64,000 nt of DNA from Homalodisca vitripennis (taxonomy: Eukaryota; Arthropoda; Insecta; Hemiptera; Cicadellidae): positions 114,580,001-114,644,000 of the forward strand of contig NC_060215.1 in the NCBI RefSeq assembly GCF_021130785.1, in the 5' to 3' direction. The notes under the pieces are model-generated. The model did not search any database. It had not been told where the DNA came from and saw only the letters and a program-made list of their open reading frames with translations. The position numbers and the translations under genes were made by a program. Of this stretch, positions 11,801-28,865 are shown piece by piece (position 1 is the stretch's first letter; each line of letters starts with the position of its first letter).

Positions 11801-14800
11801 TATATCCTTACGCTTTCTTTTTATAGGTAGAATGAACATGTTTGTATTATAATATCAATAAAGGATTTTTAAATCCTAAGTAATAATAGTAAATACAGTT
11901 CCTGACACAGCTCCAGTATCTATACGATATTTGGCATTGGTAGCTGTTTTGAAAAATATCATCTAGTGTATTTTATTTTTAAACTCAAGGAAAGTTCTTT
12001 ACCTAACTGATGATACTTTATTTATCATTTAATTAAAATAACTATTTCCCTCGTGCAATTAGCATAAATTACGTGTCTAAGAAGCAACTGTTGTAGGTTC
12101 GATTTTACTTTAAATAATACGCTTCCGATCGGTGTACTGGGGATTAAGTGGAGGTTAGAACACCCAATCTGATGCCGAAATTACGCTATAAGACCTGAAT
12201 CATTGAGGCGGTAAATTATAAATAGGAAATTACTTGCGGAAAAGATTTTAATGATTGTTAATTTCGAGAGACACTTATATGGAGCCAATTTAAAAATCGG
12301 GCGGATTTGAACCTGTTGGGTAAATTACGACCTCGGACCGGTCGTAGCAGTCAGCAGGGGATTGAGATCAGGAATCTGGAGTCGTAAAATCGGTGGGACT
12401 GAGCGATCTCACGCTTTGTAGGAGCGAGTATACTGTAGTGAGTAGCGAGTATTGGACGGTGCACTGAGCCAGGGAACGCTTCGTTTTATAACTGAACCCG
12501 TCTGCGGTGCGGGTGAAATTTGTTCGATAGATCGGAATCAGTAAACCACACTTGAAAGGTCAGGTTAGTCCTGTTTCCTGCCTCCCCGCAAAATAAAATT
12601 TATTGCATTCCCACAAGAATGGATATTCTGCAGTAGATTACACCGGTGTGAGTACTGAACTGGCCTAGTCTAAGGCTCTGAGAAATAGTCACTTCCTTGA
12701 TTTCACTTGCTGTTTTACTGCTGCAACACAACTAAGTGTACGTGCAATTGGTCATAAAGCAGTGACCTGCTCACAAGCAATTAATGTTGAAATTTATACT
12801 AATTCTGAGATACTTCCAGGGGACATTCGACCAGTGACTGGAATGTTCGGTTTTTATAACGTAAATTATGTTGAACCAAATAAAATCGATTATCAATTTT
12901 ACTCCTTAAACTGCATATTAGGCTCCTCCATTAATACTTGTTTTCAGTCTCTGAAGTACTAAAATAAAAAATGTTATTGGTTTATTTTTTTCTGCACATA
13001 AATTATTTGCCAAATTCGGTTAGAATAAATTAAATTATTTATTAAACAACTGTATAGTAACAATATAGTTATAAAATTGTATCACACACATGTACTTTCT
13101 TAACGAATATTGAACTAAAAAAAATTGTCTTAAGTCATAAATAAAAAAGTGTCACTACCTGAATGTATAACCCATGTAGCCTATAAACGGTAAAAACGTA
13201 ACATTTTTATATTCACCCGATTTTATTTGGGTTTGATTATCAAATTTTCTATAATTTCTTGCTTTAAATATCTGCAATTTTACGTAGAGTAGGCTAAGAC
13301 AAAATTTGTCCTACGTTTTCTGTATTCAGCACAGTTTTCTTAAAAAGCTATGAATTTATTATAAAAATATATCCTCAACCAAAAATATATTGCCTTAACT
13401 ATCAGTTACATTTTATTAGCTGTTATGAATTATTTCGTAATTTACAAGTTTAAATAGTACATCAATTTTAATATCCAGTATAAAGTGTAGTATTGATACT
13501 GTTGCTTTTATTTAACATTTATACTTCTTTTCATTACTTCAAAAAACACAAATCGTTATAAAGAATCGTCTGTACCTTCGTAAACAATTCCATCTAACCC
13601 AAATGATTATTTAATGAAATTAAGACTTCATTATACTTCAATAATCATAGATTGTTATCCAATAGCTTACGAAAATTTGAATCTTACACGTCCCGGCGAC
13701 TACATTCATGGCCGGTGGGGACGCTTGTGTAGTCGTAGAATGCCACGTAACGCCCACGCGTTTAGGCGTTTTAATGTCTCTACTAAATCTCCCGGATGGA
13801 GCTCTTAAACCGGGATTATTTTACAGCCGTGTTAACCGCTCATCGATTAGAAGTTAGAGTGTCTTCTATTTGTCTTACTCCTTAAAGGGACATCTCACAT
13901 AGAATATGACTCCATTCAGATTGTAGGAGCATTAGAAATCTCTTAATGAGAATTCCATACATTAATTCCATTCGGTTGAAATACATTATTCGAGTAAAAC
14001 TGTATATAAACACGATCGTTCTCTTATATTAGTAATGATGGGTACATTAATTAAGTATTCATTTTAGGGCAGCGTCGTTAACATATAACAGTGCTTATAA
14101 TTTTAAATTCATTAACATCTATTTAGGGATGTGGCTTTCCTGTACGCTGGCATACAGAACCGACAAGCTCGACTGTGTCACAAGCTGAAATTTATTCCCT
14201 ATTTAAAATGAACAATTTAGTTATATAAATTGTTTCTACTAGTAGATTGAGTTATCTCTGTACCTGAGTCAATTTACGGTCACAACTATGTAATCGATTG
14301 GTCTCTGTGTTTTCCATATTTGTGATTAATTTATATATCAATGGTAGCCTTTATCAGTTGCTCGAAAAATTATTGGTGGAAATAAGACATTGTTTTATTC
14401 TTCTCTCTCGTTGCTAAATGAAAGTTTCATAATTGATTTGAATTGCTTCCATAAATAAGGAGCTGTGCTCTTGGCCATCTTGATGTTAACCCCATATGAA
14501 AAATGTTATATTTTATTCATATTTATGATTATATCTTGAAGTGATAACCCCTTCCATTATTCTAAAACTAAGGGCGTCAAAGGGGTTGAAGTAACGAGTA
14601 AAAGTGTGAAGTAAAAGTTACAAATAGAAACATTGTTCTTGTAGGGTAAATCCAAGTTGTTTATCACGTTTATAAATCAAATTAATTTATTATTATCCAT
14701 GTATTAACCTATTTTATTGTTTATTACATGTATCATAAATGTTCTATAAAATAAATCTTACTTTTAAAATATAGTTCGATAGTTATCACTTTTCTTTTAT

Positions 14801-16540
14801 TTTAAAGCTGTATAAAGTTTTATTCAAACGTTATAACACGGTAAATTTTAGTTTTAAAGTTAAAAAAATAAATTAAAACCGTAATAGATAACGTACGTCT
14901 ACGTTGTCAGAAACTGTAGTACACACATAATGTGCAATGGTTTCATATACAGATGACAATATTCAAGAATAATGAACTGTTCAAATAGTCCTAGACTGTA
15001 CTAAAGAGCAGGTTTTTGTGTCTGTATCTATGGATTTTCAATTTTAACATTTATTCAAAATGTTAATTAGGGTTCGTTTATTATGCAAGGGAACAAACCG
15101 AATTTTATATTTTTATAGTTATATATTTAGAAAAATAATTTATTTTTAATACCACCTAATAATATATTTAGTTCCGTAATCACCAACCTACAATATTTTA
15201 TATTAGCTTTTGTGAATATGTTGGCAAATTTGAACTTGTGTCATCGATATACCTACTATAAATCATTCAATGTTTCCCACTTTCGTTCAGATATCCAGGA
15301 ATATTGGTATCCTTGATCACTGGGGGTTGAAAACAAGACCAGCTATGGCGCGGGTTTAAGCCAAAAGGAAATCAGATTCTTATTTGTCGTAATGAGTGTA
15401 ACACATTTACTTTCTAACCAAGCATATTGATAGCTGTCATACTTCATGTGCTGGATATGAGTCCCATTTCGATTTTTTATGACCGGCCGTTGGAGCCAAA
15501 ATGTAATTTGCACTCTATAAGGATTCAGCCGAATTTTCGCTGTAATAAATAGAGGGAATGATTTCCTTAGAAAGACAGCAATCATCAGCCATTACAGTTT
15601 TGTTTTTGGTCGAAATTTCAGGTTTTAGAAAGGGTTAAAAATATGAAACCATAGATTTTTTCACAGAATATATATTTTTTAGCTTAATACACTAAAAACT
15701 TATCGTTAGACACACAAATAACTAGATGAAGAGACATGAAGGGTCATTTTAAGGATCTGTAGATAGATAATTATCTACTCTGATTTAACATTTATTTGTT
15801 TACTTTCAATTTTATTAAGCTGAAAAAATATTATCTGATATATAATGTATCTTATTATCTTTTAACCCTTTTGATACCTTCCGATTTTGACCTTCGCTAA
15901 AGCTAGCGCAACTGACAGTCGATTCTTTTTTTAGAGAAGTTTCTCTATTGATTTAAAGGAACTCTTGGAAGTGAGCTTATACAGTGCGAATTGTCTCTTG
16001 GTCTATAAGGGAAACTATTCACTTACATAAAATACAGTGGGGATAGAGAAAACTTAAAAGTTACTCTTCAATTATGGACTTACACGTTCCAGAAAACAAA
16101 ACAGAACATATTTCGCCAAATACTGAAAAATTCATTTAAATTTTAACTTCGGTTGCAAACTATGACGCGTGTACTTGTTTGAAATTTTGATGAAATAAAT
16201 AGCTAAATACTAACATATTCATACGGTTACCACGAAGCAAAAAAAAAAAAATATTAATAACACATTTTCAAAGATAAAGGTAAAACAATTTTATTCGCAA
16301 ATTATAAAACATAATCTTCTTTTTTAATATATTTTGTATTATTGACTCATGGACCGAAGCGAAGTAGAGAAACCAAGTGTGATAGACTTGTGTGTAACTC
16401 TGAGGTGAACGAAAAGTAAGAAAAGTAGCGTTAAAATTATTTCCTTATCTTACTCACGCTACTTCTATTTGACAGATATATTGAACATTGGACGAAATTC
16501 GGGACCAACTTATGATGATCACAGCTGACCAAACCGTCAA
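8881..16540. other. AT-rich noncoding stretch
   Basis: No gene is seen. Single PHO-like GCCAT cores occur at 13711 (as ATGGCC) and 14474-14481 (GCCATCTT). A moderately GC-rich segment with repeated GAGTA/GAGCGA words lies at 12300-12560. The short open frames here (up to about 80 codons) have no motifs and fit chance. Confidence 0.5.
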
Positions 16541-16920
16541 CAGTTTGACCCCTGCTCCCCTTGATAAACTAAACCATTCCGACCTTGCCGGCAGTCAGAA
16601 ATGGCCCAAGCATCGCCGGAGTTAAGTTAGAGCACATAGCGCTGTGAGACGGCCCGTTTATTCTTCTGATGACAGTGGTACACGAGCTAAATCGCTCTAT
16701 TTTGCAGCTCCAATGTCGAGTGGGGGGGCGAGGGACAACCCTTCCCTCAGGGGCTCAGGGACGACTTCCCCCAAGTCCGTACGCATACCTCCCTCGACCC
16801 CTCCCCCCCACACCGGAAAATAAAAAGCAGACATCGCTGTAACTGTTCTGCACGTTGGAGCCACGGAGACTCGGTTCTAGTTTATCCCCTGGCTTTCTGA
16901 GCTCGCAGTGTCTTTCTGAA
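16540..16920. promoter_or_regulatory. GC island with C- and G-runs
   Basis: A GC-rich block with GTGGGGGGGCGAGGG near 16721 and CCCCTCCCCCCC near 16798. No splice-flanked open frame is recognisable. Possibly regulatory, with G-quadruplex potential. Confidence 0.15.
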
Positions 16921-17442
16921 AACACGCCATTGTCGTTTGTTCTAGTCACAAATGCTTCTATTTATTATTTTATTTTCGAAAACAACTCCTATATTGTCAT
17001 AACGCTGTTTGTGACATGTTTTCGTGGAAGTGAACACTCATTGAACTTCGCCTGGGTTTTGTTTAGCTGGATCTATTTATTTTTATACGGATGAACTGTA
17101 TTTAGAGTTAATGTTGATTGTAGAAAACAATTTCTAAACTTATACTTAAAAAAGGCACATAAAATAAAATTCCTTGCACATATGATTTCCAAAGTTTTAA
17201 TGTTAGCCTTTAGTTTCTTTTGCGGAATTCACCTTTGAAACATAAAACCCACTATTAATTATATAAGTTACGTTAGAAAATCGCTAATATTAAATTGGAT
17301 TGCAGGTTAAGTTATTCAGGTATTATGGGATTTATTTTAAACTTTAAACATAAATTCCACAAAGCAAAATGTAAATTCCACATGACTTTATTTGCAGTTT
17401 ATATAATTAATTATCACAACTATGAACTCGTATCATTTATCA

Positions 17443-20862
<3,420 letters not shown>

Positions 20863-20919
<57 letters not shown>
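20863..20919. repeat. (AT)n microsatellite
   Basis: An uninterrupted AT dinucleotide run of about 57 bp, self-complementary and prone to cruciform or slippage. Confidence 0.97.
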
Positions 20920-20924
<5 letters not shown>

Positions 20925-23080
20925 TTGCATAAATCCCCGTTAAACGGAGAATCCGACTTTAAATTTTCCCTCCTCGAGTTTAAAATAAATTATGTCATGA
21001 AATTGACATCCGTCATCAGTATTTACAGTCTTTATAATGACTTCGTTGTAAGCACAACAAAAGAAAGAAACCTGGCATAATGTTTTTAAATAACATTATC
21101 AACAAACTACTTTTAGTACGCTGTTGAAGTGGGTATTTCTCATCATAAGCCTAACCCTTTTACGATGGCTTTAAAATTTACAACACAGATGTTTTTGGAA
21201 CAGTAATTGAATATAATTAAAAAATGCTTACAATTAAACACTACATTTGGTTTCATAATAATTTTTTATGTGAGATAGCCTATTAGGACACATTTTACTC
21301 TTTAGTGAAAGTAACTCTGTCTTCTAGAAGAAAATGTACCTGCTGTTATATTTATTTTCATAGCCACCTGATATTGCAGGTGGAGTAAGGTTTTAGGTTT
21401 TGAGTAAAACCATATTATATACACCAAGGTAATTCAGGAAGGATACATTTTGAGTTATGTAAATATTTACATACAAAAATATGACAAAATTCCCATTGCA
21501 GTTTCGCTTGTTATAAAAACCTGTGAAAAATATGTATATACTGTCAAAAACCATATTTTTAGTACCGAAATGCTCCTTCATATTTAATTTAATTTAATTT
21601 TTTAATTTAACATTAAACAATCTTTAGATCAACTCGGTGAGAATTCACACTGTGGAATAGATCTTACTTATGAGGAGGACAAAAAAACACTATGAGACTT
21701 CTAGGTTATATCTGAAGATAGTCAATTAGTTTTTCTATATTAATTTTAACACCTATGTATAGCATTTTAATTGCTGTAAATTCGAAATTAAAAACACAAT
21801 ATGGAGTGAGAAATTAGTTGTTCCAAAACGTTTTATCGAAGTCACCATCTGGAGCACACTGGAACAGCCATGGTCGCTCAGTACCGTATAATTACAGATT
21901 GCGAGTACACCTGAACATTCTCCGCGCAACTTTCTAAAATGAAAATGTCTACAATTATACCATTAGCCGTTCTTCAGACATGGCTCCAATGGTTCACTGG
22001 CTTTTTTCAAGAGTGTAAGGCATAATAATGTTAGGTTTTACGACCAGTCGTAAATGTGGTTTAAGTGCACCTGCGGGTCGTAAACCCCCTCCACGGCGCC
22101 CTCTCCCACATAGCTACGTCATTCTCATTTCTCAATACGATCGACTTTCCTTTATACGTTTTTAATTTAATTATTTCATCGCAAAATCGTTCACCTCCTC
22201 CTGCCGATCACTGTCGGACAGCTGCGCTTTCCGAGATTGTGTCATTGTTGTGCAGAGTATGTGTCGTTATACAGTTTATTGTTTTACTCTTCGTGTTTGT
22301 TGACACTCGCCTTGTGAAAGCTCGATCATTTCTGCTCGCTGTATTTTCTTTATAAATAGTTTTTTGAACACCTTACGGTATTTCTTGCTTCAAAAGGTAT
22401 AATATTTTAAATAAATAATAGATTCTAAGCATGGTAATTAATTATAAAACTATCGACCCGTTATACTTTAAGACTAAGGAATGTAAATGAACAATAGTTC
22501 TACAAGAACAAAACTATCATTACATGTATAAAATATTCATTAATGAATCTCACTTTTCAATCATGATGTTGTATATTTATAGTTATTTTAAAATGATAAA
22601 TAATACATTTTATTGATTTAAAATTAAATTAAATTTGAATTAAATTAGCTCGCTGAAAACATTACTTTATATTTTTATGAACAATTAATGCTTTATAGGT
22701 GGTAAGTTGTTCGTAAATTCAGTATTTTTTTACAACAATTCAGTCATTCTCCCGTAGTTTCATATTATTTGAAGTGGATTTAATTCAACAACAGTTTACA
22801 TTCTCCTGAATTTCAGTTTGCATTTTTACAATAATTTAAAAAGATCTTTGATTATATTTTTAAAGCGTACATAAATAGGTTATAATAAATTATTTTGATT
22901 AGACTTTATAATTTTCAATAGAAATAATTTAAATTCATGTGATTTAAATTGCACGAATTACACGCTCCACATTATATCCTGCTGGTAAATCCATTTATTC
23001 ATTAGTTCGTTTATTTACAAACAAAAGAGTAATTAGTAGTCTAAACCGAAAGGTAGTTATCTTGAAGGGAATAAAACTGC
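20920..23080. other. AT-rich noncoding stretch
   Basis: No gene is seen. A modest GC rise at 22050-22330 is crossed by a 96-codon open frame without recognisable motifs. Otherwise AT-rich. Confidence 0.4.
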
Positions 23081-23600
23081 TACCGAATTACAACGCGGAC
23101 CGGTCCGTATTGTTTGAATTCAAACACGGTCGGCAAGCGATTACAGCGTGTTCCGAAATCAAACCCGTAACTCGTACGATAAAGGCGATGTTAGGATTAG
23201 AAGCACGTTGGGTACACATTTAGATGGCGAGTTTGGCGCATCAAATTACCATTCTGAGCTGGCATTTTGCTAAAATAGCAGAACTTAGGTGTGGTGATGA
23301 GAGGACGTGTTCGGGGTAGCAGCGCGGGGTTCGTTAAATATTCCTCCCCCCGGCCTACGGGCAGTTCTACCCCACCTGCCAGTCCACCCCCGCGTCCCCG
23401 GAGATAGTGGCACTGGACATGATGCAAATCTGCTTTATCGTGCTCGATGTGGCCGTCCGTTTGCGAATTTCACCCCTTCCACCCTTCGTCCGGGTAAATG
23501 TCCGATTCAGCGCAGAACTGCCAATATTTTTCACAGACTTGGGTTTTATCTCGGTACAGAGACAGTTTTTGTTCGAAACCACGGTTTTTACAACACACCT
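23080..23600. promoter_or_regulatory. GC island with overlapping motif-free ORFs
   Basis: A 500-bp block of higher GC with several overlapping open frames on both strands (up to 116 codons). None shows a domain, a splice-flanked structure or a signal peptide. Open frames on both strands of one GC island suggest composition rather than coding. A conserved noncoding element is the likelier explanation. Confidence 0.2.
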
Positions 23601-24430
23601 CCCTCCATGGCTGTTTCATTGTCTTCAATAATAACAAAACAAAATTTTCGACAATGATGTATACCAATGGTGATAGTGGAGTATTGTTGTAACACGTAAC
23701 AAAAAAATATCTGCGACCACTACTTTAGCATTGGAATATTAACTCAAGAACATTTGCTATGAGAGTTGTATTGCGGCTAAAGATATAAAACATAATTTTT
23801 TATCATACTATATGAATAAATCCCTCAAGTTGCAGCATTTCAGTTCTGAATAGATTTGTACTTGTATAGTATTTACGCTGTATTGAGGTCAATGAATCTC
23901 TCTAACACTGGATAATCCATAAAAATACTATTTCCACTAGTTCTGTTTTAAATTGATGTAATTAAAAGTTGAACAAATAATTGTACTAGCAGATGTATTT
24001 TGCAATCTTATCAAATCATTAGATATTTCCTTGTCCATTTTCACCGGAACATTATTTCATTGATAAAAGGAATTATGAATTCTATGAATAAGTAATGGTG
24101 ACTGGAATATAAGGGAGCACGACAAGCCGAGTAAAAATTAATTGAGTCAAAATCGAGTAAATAATGTTTTGATTGTACTTAATTGTAGGGTTGTCAACAG
24201 TCAAAATTAATAATATCCTTAAAATATTCTTAAAATTAACCATTTTTAAAGTGTACATTATACAAAAACCTATATATTTTAAATGCCAAATAGTCTACTG
24301 ATTGTACGTGTTTGGTCATTTTCCCAATATCGATGGAAGAGAATGTATCTCAAGAATGAAAAACATATCATCGTTATAAGACTGAATCCACCATATCTTG
24401 GGTGTTTGCTTCTTTATTGCGTAAGAAACA

Positions 24431-24443
24431 AAGAGAGAGAGAG
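24431..24443. repeat. Short GA tract
   Basis: A 13-bp GAGA run on the + strand, about 50 bp before a CG-rich patch (gacgcgcggtcggtcgctgc, from 24501). It could bind GAGA factor; weak evidence. Confidence 0.6.
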
Positions 24444-24616
24444 AAGGCACAAGTAGACAAGACATGTTTACCACGACAGCTACACGTTCAAGTGCCCACA
24501 GACGCGCGGTCGGTCGCTGCACTGGCACGGGCGCGGGCACGAGAAGTGCACTGGTTAACTATCTATGCATCTCACATGAGTTGTAATTTACATAAACAAA
24601 CAAGTCCAGTATATCA

Positions 24617-24710
24617 GACCACTTAGTGGAGGTCCACTTGATGACGGTCTTGTTTGCGAAACGAAACGTCACTACAGTCATCACCTTGCCTCGACGTGAT
24701 CAAAGTGGTC
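24617..24710 (+). mobile_element. Structured element with hammerhead-like words and a CGAAACGTC motif
   Basis: The outer arms GACCACTT (24617-24624) and AAGTGGTC (24703-24710) are exact reverse complements. Nested inside are TGATGAC (24639-24645) and GTCATCA (24677-24683), also exact complements. Between them is GCGAAACGAAACGTC (24656-24670). TGATGA followed by CGAAAC and GTC resembles the word order of hammerhead ribozymes and the ends of Penelope-like retroelements. However, the conserved C of CTGATGA is a T here, and no confident stem II is drawn. Likely a degraded retroelement terminus. Confidence 0.3.
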
Positions 24711-25524
24711 ACTTTTAGAATCTAATTGATACCGGGACTCGGCTCTAAATATATGGTCGCCAGGGCCGTCCTCACAGCTGTCACCCCTAGTACTGGTATC
24801 ATGGGCAAGAGAGTTACTAAGCTTTGACAGTGATTGAGTTTAAAATTTAGGAGGTGATGTAGAATTATACAGCACTTTTTAATACTTTACTTCATATATC
24901 ATATAAAGAAGGAAAGTTGGCATGAGCAGTATATATCACCAAATATAGACTATGATATATATACATTTTAGGCCACAAAATGACAACTCCTTTAATTCGC
25001 GTTACATGTAATACAAACATATAAGCAGCCATGGATTGTAGAAACTTATTCATTTTCACTGTTTTACTTTAGTAATACATGAAATTCAGTTTTGTAAAAT
25101 TATTCCGCTTATATATAAGTAACAGAACACAATAAGCAGTGTATACAGTTCATCACGACGAAGTTCTGTTGTAATAGAGTACCCAAGGGATCAGTAGGTA
25201 CTCGGTCACTAGTTTTCCGTTTTATTTTATTATCATAAACTGCCCTTGAAAGTTTCCATACCCTTTCACGTCTGTTTGGATACTGCAGTATTTAGGCCTA
25301 TTCCTCGCATTCACGCGTTCAGAAAATACAACTCATAGCCATAAATATATATTAATCTTCTTACTTTTAAATAAAATGTGGGTGTTCAGTATAATATAAG
25401 ATTCCTTGGGTTATGTAACGAACAACAGTCAGTTAATTAGTGGAGCCAGACTGTACAAGCCTGAAGGAACCCTGTCAATTGCGGTGACAACTGGCTTCTC
25501 GTGAGTAATGCAATGTAACGTCCG

Positions 25525-25604
25525 GAATGTAATTAATGAGGGAACGAGGGTTGGTGGCCATATTAAAAATATCTTCCCTCAGGAGAATGTAATTAATAAG
25601 GAAT
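25525..25604. promoter_or_regulatory. Paired homeodomain-type motif, 60-bp period
   Basis: GAATGTAATTAATGAGG (25525) recurs as GAATGTAATTAATAAGG (25585), with 16 of 17 bases shared and 60 bp spacing. Each copy carries a TAATTA homeodomain core. A GGCCATATT word (25557-25565) lies between them. The flanks are not repeated, so this looks like a duplicated binding site rather than a transposon. Confidence 0.25.
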
Positions 25605-26395
25605 GCAGCCTTCCCTCTTGCCCTGGTATATTGCGGTTACAGGCCAACTTAGATTGAAAAACTTGCCGCATCCTACACTCAACCCCTCCCCCCCCAACAC
25701 TCAACACTGACATGTTCTAAACTTGGAAACGACTTGGACATTTCTAGAATTACACACCTGTAGTTAAATTCTTAGCTTTAGCTTGATTATATATTGCTGA
25801 TATGAAATTTGAATATTCCGTTAAGTAAAAAATTAAAACTAGAAAAAAGCATACAGTTAGCTACCAAATAATGTTGTTATTTATTTTCTGAAACGAAACA
25901 TAATTCATAATAATTAGTAAACTGATAACAACACGTTTTGCGCTAGGTTATTTTAAGTAACATAAAAGTTATCTATATAGATACGAAAACCATTAATCTT
26001 ATTTTACACACTAATGTATTATAATTACATATAAATTAAAACATATTTCAGACTGCAGTCCACACAACATTCCTCTGAACATTATTATATTAGCATGTTA
26101 TTTAGTGGCATATTTATTTTTCATAATCTGAGAATGCATATACATTTCTTTGTTCAGCCAAAGCTGTATTACTATTCCTAATAACATTTTACGACATTAT
26201 GCTTCACATGCAAATGAAAATATTCAAGGCACAAATCGGGCTATAAAATTTGTACTAACTAAACTAATAATATATACTATACTCGATTATGATAATAAAT
26301 ACTAATTTATATTATGAAGTAATCGTTTTATGTTTAGTTTGATTTATATGTCTTTTTTAAGTAAAGAACATTAATGGTGGTTTTCTGTTTTTCAG

Positions 26396-26413
26396 GAAGC
26401 CAACTCTTCGAAG
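26396..26413 (+). CDS. Candidate 18-nt abd-A linker microexon
   Basis: A pyrimidine-rich acceptor (ttttctgtttttcag, ending 26395) is followed by GAAGCCAACTCTTCGAAG and a consensus donor GTAAGC (26414). The length is a multiple of three. The homeobox exon needs one base from its upstream partner. In that phase the microexon reads G-S-Q-L-F-E and hands over a single G that rebuilds the Gly of GPNGCP. It would thus add six residues to the linker between the hexapeptide and the homeodomain. That is the position where Ubx carries its alternatively spliced microexons, although fly abd-A is not known to me to have one. Extending the exon to the next GTAAGT (26509) gives 113 nt and breaks the phase. 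No flanking coding exon is seen nearby. The splice signals are observed; assignment to abd-A is inference. Confidence 0.5.
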
Positions 26414-28590
26414 GTAAGCCATCGAAAACTCCATCAAGCTCTCATTCTATCTTAGTAAAAATCAAACGAAACTCCTGCAAACGCCACAATGACATTCCTG
26501 CATGTTTTGTAAGTAAATGAAAACATAAATGGGAAATTATAAATAAGTACTTCATAAGGAAAGGAATTTTGTTTAGGAACAAATTTTACAGCTAAATATT
26601 CCTTCTCACATGTAGTGCAGGGTCTATAATAATGTATTCCATATAAAATATCTTATAAAAACCCCAATTATTTTAAGGTTTGCTTGTACACTAAAATTAA
26701 CTTCTAAGATTTAACTTCCTTGCCTTTCCTTGGTATGTATTGAAATACAAATTAACAACATTAAACCCTTTATTAATAATAAAAATATAGTTCAAAGAAA
26801 CTTCAGCTTTTTTGTACACGATACATACAGCTATGCAGTTATACATTTGCTTTGCATTTAACCATTGTAAAAAAATATAAGAGTAAATGGTATTTTAGAA
26901 CCCCAATCCAAAGTTGAAAAAATTTTAAATGTAAAATTTTGCTGTATATTATCTCTCAGGTTAAATACCCTATCTGATATTTATACAATTAAATGTTAAT
27001 ATTAAAAAGAATTTTTTTAAACCTAGTGAATCCTACAGTTAACTTATAAATTATAAGTTAATAATGTTAAATTAATTTTGGGTGTAAATCCTTACCAATG
27101 AAATCAAATTAGTTGCAATATATTTTAAAAGTCCAGTTTTAACACGATGGTTGGATTAGTTATACTATATATCACGTAATTTTAACAAATTATAAAATTA
27201 AAAATTAAAAATATTATGTATAATGTTCACATTTACAGGCCAGAATTAAGAAATTAACTTGTGCCATAATATGTTCAAGACAAACAAGTGGGTAATAAAT
27301 TATACTCATTAGTATGCAATCGAAACTATGCCCGTGCATGTTAGATTAGCAGAACAAACAAGCTATAAAGTGCAATTTCAACATTGCTATTGGGGATAGT
27401 TTTACCAAACGTAACAATTTGTATTATTAGAGTCAAAATTTGCACGTGTGTTGTTTTATTGATATGTGGCGTTTGCATGGAGTCGTTTTCTCGTCTATGT
27501 TCAGTTTTGATTAGCAGTTATTTTATGTGATGTTTAATAACTTCATATAACCGAAATCACCTTTATTTCTACTCTTTGTTTACACTAAGGTTAAATAAAA
27601 TGTTAGATAGGCCGAAATAAAACGTTATGATAAAATTAAAATCATCTCTAATTTTCTGCTGTCATGTATATAAACGATGTTGCCTACGATGTCTAATATC
27701 TAAATAAGTTGATGCTAAATATCGTCTTCTGATATTCTTAATATGCAATATTCTTGGATTTGCCAACATCAATAAACAGCAGTGAAATTATGATAATACA
27801 TTTGGTGTTTAGTAAATTTGTGAAATTCGTAGCCATTGAAGACGACTTCCCTGAATGCATAAAATAACAAATATCTTTTATCACTCCATGTGAAATTAGA
27901 ATGATTTAAGTATGAACTTTAGCCAACTTTTTATTAATCAGGACTATATATAAATTGCCGAAGATTAAAACGTGAATTCTATACAATATGACATAACTTA
28001 CAGACTCAGGAATCGACATGTTATTATCAATGAATACATATTAACGTAAATGTATTGCTGAAGGAAATATTAGATTTTTAATTTAATTTTAAAAAGTGAC
28101 ATGTTTTTAAACACAAATAATGAAATGTATAAATATTAAATTTTTCGTAAATAAAAAACATGTCAATCCCTGAAACTATAACGCACATAAATGTTGTAAA
28201 ATTCTACTTCTTTGTAATACACAAAATATGAGGAATAAAATCTGATAAATACGTCCTTCGCCGGGAAATGAATCTATAAATATAGCTCCCTCATATGAAT
28301 AAATTCTAGAAAGATTTACCACCATTCATTTAAGGGGTATAAGATGAAAAATATTTTGTTTTGAATCAAGAGCCACCTCTTTATTGTTCAAGTTAGATAA
28401 CCACACCATATACATATATATGTAGATTAATAGGATTGAATGTATGGATTGTCTGAAATTGAAATGTTTTGTTGCTTTTAAAATATACAAGTAGATAAAT
28501 AACGCCACACACATTGCACTGTGCGACGTTGCAGAAGAAAACAATAACGCTATACCTCAATAAAAGTAAATATTGTAGTAATTCCGGGGG
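26414..28590. other. AT-rich intronic stretch after the microexon
   Basis: No gene is seen. The reading frame of the microexon stays open, if unspliced, to a TGA at 26518. A second GTAAGT (26509) could be an alternative donor but is out of phase. A near-perfect AT-rich inverted repeat (taacttat / ataagtta) lies near 27040-27061. Confidence 0.45.
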
Positions 28591-28865
28591 TGGATGCTGA
28601 TCTAATTTATTTCCACTGTAAACAAGATAGCAGTGCGACTGGCTCGTGCAGTTGCATGGAAGGGGAACATTTCCATGCGAGAGGGTTGAGGATAATTGTA
28701 CCCCTTTGTCCGCAATAACCACCGGAATCCTGACAAGTTACGGCATCTGGTAGTGACGTACCGGGACCGGGCTGCTGAGCCCGATATTGCCCCATCTGGG
28801 TCCGAGCACGGTTAATCGAGAGTCCGGATAATGCTTCCACGCGTTGGCTTTTGTTTACCGGCAAT
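28590..28865. promoter_or_regulatory. GC-balanced island
   Basis: A 270-bp block of higher GC crossed by an 85-codon minus-strand frame (28607-28864) with no recognisable domain. Candidate conserved noncoding element. Confidence 0.15.

Noticed and set aside
12060..12110. Possible third tRNA-like element (GGTTCGATTTT at 12097)
   Set aside because: Only a B-box-like word; no A-box at proper spacing.
23307..23657. 116-codon + strand ORF in the 23.1-23.6 kb island
   Set aside because: Overlapped by frames of similar length on both strands, with no motif; composition explains it.
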